Assembly: GCA_002478765.1 (NCBI GenBank)
Contig: DLQO01000031.1
Location: forward strand, 1 to 58,163
Direction: 5' to 3'
Length of the DNA: 58,163 nt
DNA from: Flavobacteriales bacterium UBA7430
Lineage (GTDB): Bacteria; Bacteroidota; Bacteroidia; Flavobacteriales; UBA7430
Made by a program: the position numbers and the translations under genes. A model generated the notes under the pieces. That model ran no database searches. It saw only the letters and a program-made list of their open reading frames with translations, and was not told the DNA's origin. Shown one piece after another: positions 53,997 through 58,163 of the stretch; position 1 is the first letter of the stretch, and each line of letters starts with the position of its first letter.

Positions 53997-55232
53997 TTAA
54001 TCTTCAAATTCAGATTTAAGAACCGCTTGAATTTCTTTGATTGTTTCTTCCTCTAAATCAGTACGCTTTGCTAATTCAGTAGCCGAAAGTTCTAAAACAG
54101 ACTTTGCTGTATCACAACCAATAGTCTTTAATTCATCGATAATCCAACCGTCAATTTCATCAACAAATTCTGTTAATGCAACATCTTCAGTATCGTCTAC
54201 ATCTCTGTAAACATCTATTTCATAGCCGGAAATTGCTCCTGCCAGTCTTATATTACTTCCACCTCTACCTATGGCTAAAGACACTTGGTCTGGCTTCAAG
54301 AAAACTTCTGCGCGATTGTTGTCATCATCAAGGGTGATGGATGAAACTTTAGCAGGACTTAGAGCTCTTGATATAAATAGTGATTTGTTACTGGTGTAAT
54401 TAATTACATCAATATTTTCATTACCAAGCTCCCTTACAATTCCATGAATTCTAGAGCCTTTCATACCAACACATGCTCCTACAGGATCAATGCGCTCGTC
54501 GTATGACTCAACCGCTACTTTTGCTTTCTCACCAGGTATCCGCTCAACACGTTTTACAATGATTAACCCATCAGCAACTTCAGGAATTTCTTGCTCAAAC
54601 AAACGTTCAAGAAACTTAGGAGATGTTCGAGACAAAACAATACGAGGTTTCATACCTTTTAGTTGAACTTCTTTAACAACTCCACGGATGGTGTCACCCT
54701 TTCTGAAGAAATCAGAACGAATCTGTTGGTCTTTTGGAAGTATCACTTCATTGTCCATATCATCTATGATGATGACTTCTCGGTTACGAATGTGATGAAC
54801 TTCACCTGAAATAATGTCGCCAACCAGTTCTTTATAACGGTTGTAAAGATCTGTGTTGTCATGTTCTTGTATTCGACTGATCAGGTTTTGGCGAAGAGAC
54901 AAAATTGCACGTCGACCGAAGTCAATCAAGTGTACTTCTTCCGAAACTTCTTCACCAACTTCAAAATCAGGTTCGATTTTTACAGCATCTGTGTAAGCAA
55001 TTTCGGCATTATCATCTTCAACTCCATCATCCTTAACAACAATACGGTTCCTCCAAATTTCTAAATCTCCCTTGTCTGGGTTTACGATGATGTCGAAATT
55101 ATCGTCGGATCCGTATCTTTTAATAATCATGTTTCTGAAAACATCCTCAATAATCCCCATCAGCGTTACTCGGTCGATATTCTTATCGTCCTTAAACTCT
55201 GCAAACGAATCTATAAGAGCTAAATTCTCCAT
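53997..55232 (-). CDS. nusA: Transcription termination/antitermination factor NusA
   Basis: NusA binds RNA polymerase and modulates pausing, termination and antitermination. The 411-residue protein has the N-terminal polymerase-binding domain (about 1-120), an S1 domain (VVKEVQLKGMKPRIVLSRT near 185-205) and KH domains (GSRIHGIVRELGNENIDVI and SLAIGRGGSNIRLAGAISGYEIDVY). Its C-terminus is an acidic helix-hairpin region (TAKSVLELSATELAKRTDLEEETI). It starts ten bases after the rimP stop. Confidence 0.97.
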   Translation of the reverse strand: MENLALIDSFAEFKDDKNIDRVTLMGIIEDVFRNMIIKRYGSDDNFDIIVNPDKGDLEIWRNRIVVKDDGVEDDNAEIAYTDAVKIEPDFEVGEEVSEEVHLIDFGRRAILSLRQNLISRIQEHDNTDLYNRYKELVGDIISGEVHHIRNREVIIIDDMDNEVILPKDQQIRSDFFRKGDTIRGVVKEVQLKGMKPRIVLSRTSPKFLERLFEQEIPEVADGLIIVKRVERIPGEKAKVAVESYDERIDPVGACVGMKGSRIHGIVRELGNENIDVINYTSNKSLFISRALSPAKVSSITLDDDNNRAEVFLKPDQVSLAIGRGGSNIRLAGAISGYEIDVYRDVDDTEDVALTEFVDEIDGWIIDELKTIGCDTAKSVLELSATELAKRTDLEEETIKEIQAVLKSEFED

Positions 55233-55242
55233 TTCACTTCAC

Positions 55243-55698
55243 TTAAAATGTAATTAACACTATTGTTTGTTTTATTTCACTATGTGCTATCGTGCGTTTA
55301 TTCACGACAGTAATTTTTCCCTTACCTGTGGGTTTCACTTCTCTTGATTTCCACTCAAGCTGAATCGATTGGTCATCTGCAGCGTTCATCTTGGCTTCTA
55401 TGACTTCTCCATCATGAAGCGTAACTTTCACTTTACGACCTACATTTTTGATGTACTGACGCAAAACCAATGGCTCTCCGATACCTGCAGATGCAACCGT
55501 CAAAGAAAAATCTGCTTCTTCTCTATCAAGGTTAAACTCAATAGCGCGGCTTACTTTTTTACAATCAGCTAGCGTCAAACCGGTATCACTATCTAGTAGA
55601 ACCTTAATATCATTGCTAGTACTTAAGGTCAGCTCAACAACAAAGATGTCTGTTCCCTCAATTCCTTCTGCAATTAACTGTTGTACTTTCTCCTTCAA
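55243..55698 (-). CDS. rimP: Ribosome maturation factor RimP
   Basis: RimP assists 30S subunit assembly. The 151-residue protein begins KEKVQQLIAEGIEGTDIFVVEL, and has GLTLADCKKVSRAIEFNLD, SLTVASAGIGEPL and the C-terminal SH3-like barrel with NVGRKVKVTLHDGEVIEAKM. The start is TTG at 55698; no ATG is available in frame and family members begin at this point. It is first of rimP-nusA-infB. A terminator-like hairpin sits 12 bases upstream. Confidence 0.93.
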   Translation of the reverse strand: MKEKVQQLIAEGIEGTDIFVVELTLSTSNDIKVLLDSDTGLTLADCKKVSRAIEFNLDREEADFSLTVASAGIGEPLVLRQYIKNVGRKVKVTLHDGEVIEAKMNAADDQSIQLEWKSREVKPTGKGKITVVNKRTIAHSEIKQTIVLITF

Positions 55699-55710
55699 TA
55701 TCTTAAGTAT

Positions 55711-55738
55711 AAAAAGAGGGGACTCTCCGTCCCCTCCT
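55711..55738 (-). promoter_or_regulatory. Terminator-like hairpin in the rimP-nusA-infB leader
   Basis: On the minus strand GAGGGGAC and GTCCCCTC form an 8-bp stem, extended by A-T and G-T, with loop GGAGA and five T residues. It lies between the putative promoter and the rimP start, within a leader of about 55 bases. It could attenuate the operon, protect the mRNA 5' end, or end upstream read-through. Confidence 0.75.
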
Positions 55739-55760
55739 ATCTTTCACCGTAAATACAGTG

Positions 55761-55792
55761 CAAATATATACATTTTTCTTTCCAATCACCAA
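55761..55792 (-). promoter_or_regulatory. Promoter of rimP-nusA-infB
   Basis: On the minus strand TTG (55790-55792), 21 bases and TATATTTG (55761-55768). The predicted transcript starts about 55 bases before the rimP start codon and includes the leader hairpin. Confidence 0.55.
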
Positions 55793-55923
55793 CAGATCGT
55801 ATTTTATAATCGCTCTAAAAGCTCTAAAACACTCTACAACATTTAGAATCCTGATGACAGCTACTGCATTGATTTAGCGACATTAAGATTGGCGCTTTGA
55901 TGACTGCAACCAGGGTAAAAAGA

Positions 55924-55953
55924 AAAAAAGCCTCGACAAGTGTCGGGGCTTAA
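55924..55953 (-). terminator. Terminator after tRNA-Gln
   Basis: AAGCCTCGAC and GTCGGGGCTT pair over ten positions with one G-T wobble, loop AAGT, followed on the minus strand by seven T residues. Confidence 0.82.
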
Positions 55954-55959
55954 GCTTTG

Positions 55960-56032
55960 TTGTCCGACTAGGGCTCGAACCTAGACTCTTCTGTACCAAA
56001 AACAGACGTGTTGCCAGTTACACCATCGGACA
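55960..56032 (-). tRNA. tRNA-Gln (anticodon TTG)
   Basis: On the minus strand the acceptor arms TGTCCGA and TCGGACA pair, with discriminator A. The anticodon arm is TCTGT / ACAGA with loop TTTTGGT, so anticodon TTG. The T-arm has GGTTCGAGCC. CCA is not encoded. It lies upstream of, and on the same strand as, rimP-nusA-infB. Confidence 0.93.
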
Positions 56033-56041
56033 AATGCGGTG

Positions 56042-56073
56042 CAAATTTATTTCTTTTTTTTCACTTAGCACAA
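56042..56073 (-). promoter_or_regulatory. Promoter of tRNA-Gln
   Basis: On the minus strand TTG (56071-56073), 21 bases and TAAATTTG (56042-56049), with the tRNA beginning nine bases after the -7 box. Confidence 0.7.
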
Positions 56074-56209
56074 AAAACAACAAAAAAGAATTGATAAAGT
56101 TTTATCCCCCCAAACACTAAACTTCAATCATTCGCTGAATCAAAAAAAGTGCACCAAATTTTTTTATACATTCGCGGTACATTGTATGTAATTTAATAAG
56201 TCTGATAAA

Positions 56210-58163
56210 ATGCAGTATCAAAAAATCAATAACGTACTCGGTTGGATTACCTTTTTAATTGCCCTTAGCGTCTATGTTTTAACGCTAGAGCCTACCACAA
56301 GCTTTTGGGATTGTGGAGAATATATTGCCACAGCTTATAAATTACAAGTAGGTCACCCTCCAGGGGCTCCAACCTACCTTTTGTTGGGGAATATATTTGC
56401 TAATTTCGCGATGGGAGACACCACTAAAGTTGCCTACATGATGAATCTCATGTCTGCTGTTTGTAGCGCTTTCACCATCTTATTCTTGTTTTGGAGCATC
56501 ACGGCGTTTTCAAAAAGAATTCTTGGTAAAATTGAATCAGGAAGTCAAATCATTTCAATCATGGGCGCTGGCTTAGTCGGCTCGCTTGCCTATACTTTTT
56601 CGGATTCTTTTTGGTTCTCCGCAGTAGAAGGCGAAGTTTATGCCATGTCTTCTTTTTTTACAGCACTTGTTTTTTGGGCTGCCTTAAAATGGGATGATGA
56701 GTATGATCGAGAAGGAGAATCAGCAAACAGATGGCTCATATTAATCACATATTTGATCGGGCTATCCATTGGTGTTCACATGCTTAACCTACTCGCTATT
56801 CCTGCCATTGTGTACATGTATTATTTCAAAAAATACAAGACTACAAAAAAGGGGTTCATCGCCACTGGGATCGTATCCATTGTCATTCTTGGGTTCATCT
56901 TTTTTGGATTAATCCCACAAATCGTGAAATGGTTGGGTGTTGTCGAAAGAATCTTTGTTAATAATTTAGGGCTCCCATTTAACAGCGGAACCATTTTCTT
57001 TATCGCAGCGCTCGTTGCTTTGATCGTGTTTGGTCTGAAGAAAGCTAAAGAGCATGGGAAAGACTTAGCTCATGCAGCCATTTTAGCAATAACATTCATA
57101 CTCATTGGTTATTCCTCTTTTTCAGTACTTGTTATTCGGTCTAACTCCAACACCCCCATTGATGAAAACAACCCTGAGGAGGCTGTCAGTTTACTGGCTT
57201 ATCTAAATCGAGAACAATATGGGTCTACACCCCTCGCCTATGGACAATATTACACGGCAGGATTAGACAAGAAAAACCCTTACTCGGATGGGACACCCGT
57301 TTATACCAAAGACGATAAATCTGGTAAGTATATCATTTCTGATGAACGAAAAAACCACAGCCCAAACTTTGATAAGAAGCACTCGGGAATATTCCCACGT
57401 ATGTGGAGTCGAAGTGATCGACACATCAGAGCCTACAAAGATTGGGGAAACATCACGGGGCGGAAAAACAAAAAACCAAGTTTTGCAGAGAATTTAACTT
57501 ACTTCTTTAACTACCAAATCAACCACATGTACTTCAGGTATTTCATGTGGAACTTTGCAGGGAAGCAAAACGACATCCAAAGCCACGGTTCAATTACAGA
57601 AGGGCAATGGATCTCAGGGATTCCCTTTTTGGACGAATGGCGCCTAGGACCCCAAGACAATTTACCCTCTGCTCAGTCCAAAAACCCCGGAAGAAATCAC
57701 TTTTACATGCTACCCTTCCTCTTGGGGCTCATAGGTCTTAGCTATCAATACAAAAAAAACAATAAAGATGCTTGGATTGTTAGCCTTCTATTCATTTTTA
57801 CAGGGCTGGCAATTGTCGTGTATCTGAATCAGTACCCTTATCAACCCAGAGAAAGAGATTATGCTTACGTGGGCTCTTTTTACGCCTATGCCCTATGGAT
57901 TGGTTTAGGCGTATTGGCCATCATCGAAAAACTAAGAACATTTGCCTCGGGGAATGCTGTTGCCATTGCAACAACTACCATCTGTTTGATAGCTGTGCCC
58001 GGAATTATGGCAAGTGAGGGGTGGGACGATCATGACAGGTCCGATAGATATACTGCACGTGATTTTGCAAAAGCCTACCTAGACTCTTGTGAGCCTGATG
58101 CTATTTTATTTACCATGGGAGATAACGACACATTCCCTCTTTGGTATGTTCAAGAAGTTGAGA
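56210..58163 (+). CDS. DUF2723 polytopic membrane protein (TMEM260-like), 5' part
   Basis: The frame is open from ATG 56210 to the window end, 651 codons with no stop. The start VLGWITFLIALSVYVLTLEPT is followed by SFWDCGEYIATAYKLQVGHPPGAP, the hallmark of DUF2723 (PF11028), and EGEVYAMSSFFTALVFW. At least ten transmembrane helices alternate with a large periplasmic part that includes YPYQPRERDYAYVGSFYAYA. The family is related to GT-C glycosyltransferases and to TMEM260, an O-mannosyltransferase, so a role in protein glycosylation is likely but not proven for bacteria. The C-terminus lies outside the window. Confidence 0.9.
   Translation, partial: MQYQKINNVLGWITFLIALSVYVLTLEPTTSFWDCGEYIATAYKLQVGHPPGAPTYLLLGNIFANFAMGDTTKVAYMMNLMSAVCSAFTILFLFWSITAFSKRILGKIESGSQIISIMGAGLVGSLAYTFSDSFWFSAVEGEVYAMSSFFTALVFWAALKWDDEYDREGESANRWLILITYLIGLSIGVHMLNLLAIPAIVYMYYFKKYKTTKKGFIATGIVSIVILGFIFFGLIPQIVKWLGVVERIFVNNLGLPFNSGTIFFIAALVALIVFGLKKAKEHGKDLAHAAILAITFILIGYSSFSVLVIRSNSNTPIDENNPEEAVSLLAYLNREQYGSTPLAYGQYYTAGLDKKNPYSDGTPVYTKDDKSGKYIISDERKNHSPNFDKKHSGIFPRMWSRSDRHIRAYKDWGNITGRKNKKPSFAENLTYFFNYQINHMYFRYFMWNFAGKQNDIQSHGSITEGQWISGIPFLDEWRLGPQDNLPSAQSKNPGRNHFYMLPFLLGLIGLSYQYKKNNKDAWIVSLLFIFTGLAIVVYLNQYPYQPRERDYAYVGSFYAYALWIGLGVLAIIEKLRTFASGNAVAIATTTICLIAVPGIMASEGWDDHDRSDRYTARDFAKAYLDSCEPDAILFTMGDNDTFPLWYVQEVE

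Overview
The window is chromosomal DNA from a member of the Bacteroidota, most likely a flavobacterium-like organism. The evidence is the gene content: an alternative complex III operon (actABCDEF), type IX secretion substrates, an IPExxxVDY-family protein, DUF3127, a long IspG, a fused DAHP synthase/chorismate mutase, a long NrfD-containing respiratory complex and a K+-dependent-type pyrophosphatase. The DNA is AT-rich, most starts lack a Shine-Dalgarno sequence, and promoters read TTG-N18-21-TAnnTTTG, the pattern used by the Bacteroidota housekeeping sigma factor. No rRNA, insertion sequence, phage, CRISPR array or integration site was seen; this is mainly core genome with a few accessory genes.

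Layout. 1-1400 (minus): 5' part of a large secreted PKD/P-domain protein. 1533-6150 (plus): lepA, an acyl-CoA carboxylase beta subunit and purD. 6272-6963: two small conserved genes. 7067-9007: ispG. 9194-12904: a 1236-residue cysteine-rich T9SS protein with Kazal and VWC domains. 12968-14004 (minus): rnhA and purN. 14134-18307 (plus): acpP-fabF-rnc-IPExxxVDY-pyk. 18313-20963: M42 peptidase and an Ig-like lipoprotein. 20960-24135 (minus): nitrilase-family amidase and hppA. 24474-28690 (plus): the phenylalanine/tyrosine operon with its own leader. 28705-34343: lysS (minus), then phosphoglucose/phosphomannose isomerase, lipB, a serine hydrolase and a DEDDy exonuclease. 34432-36863: a double-domain peptide ABC ATPase and comF. 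36897-38471 (minus): lysC and tRNA-Leu. 38621-39884: flavin reductase and DUF3127. 39951-41988: HxlR regulator divergent from a YceI/pirin pair. 42228-50490 (minus): alternative complex III. 50663-51085: SPOR protein. 51138-56032 (minus): infB, nusA, rimP and tRNA-Gln. 56210-end: a partial DUF2723 membrane protein.

The most interesting system is regulatory. Directly upstream of pheA there is a complete, previously unlabelled ribosome-mediated attenuator: a 17-codon leader peptide with three Phe and two Tyr codons, a perfect 8-bp antiterminator, and a 9-bp terminator hairpin with a U tract. The antiterminator arm overlaps the leader stop codon, so a ribosome finishing the peptide would hide it. 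This would let Phe/Tyr-tRNA charging control all four genes: prephenate dehydratase, an aminotransferase, prephenate dehydrogenase and DAHP synthase-chorismate mutase. A second terminator-like hairpin lies in the short leader of rimP-nusA-infB.

Other points worth attention are two Kazal modules with DNA-identical scaffolds but different reactive loops, a CDGSH-like iron-sulfur motif in frame ahead of a YceI signal peptide, an ABC ATPase whose natural start appears to be ATC, an SSB-like acidic tail on a DUF3127 protein, and substitutions of normally conserved active-site residues in the aminotransferase and RNase III. Respiration is represented by complex III alone: no cytochrome oxidase genes follow actF, and a terminator does.
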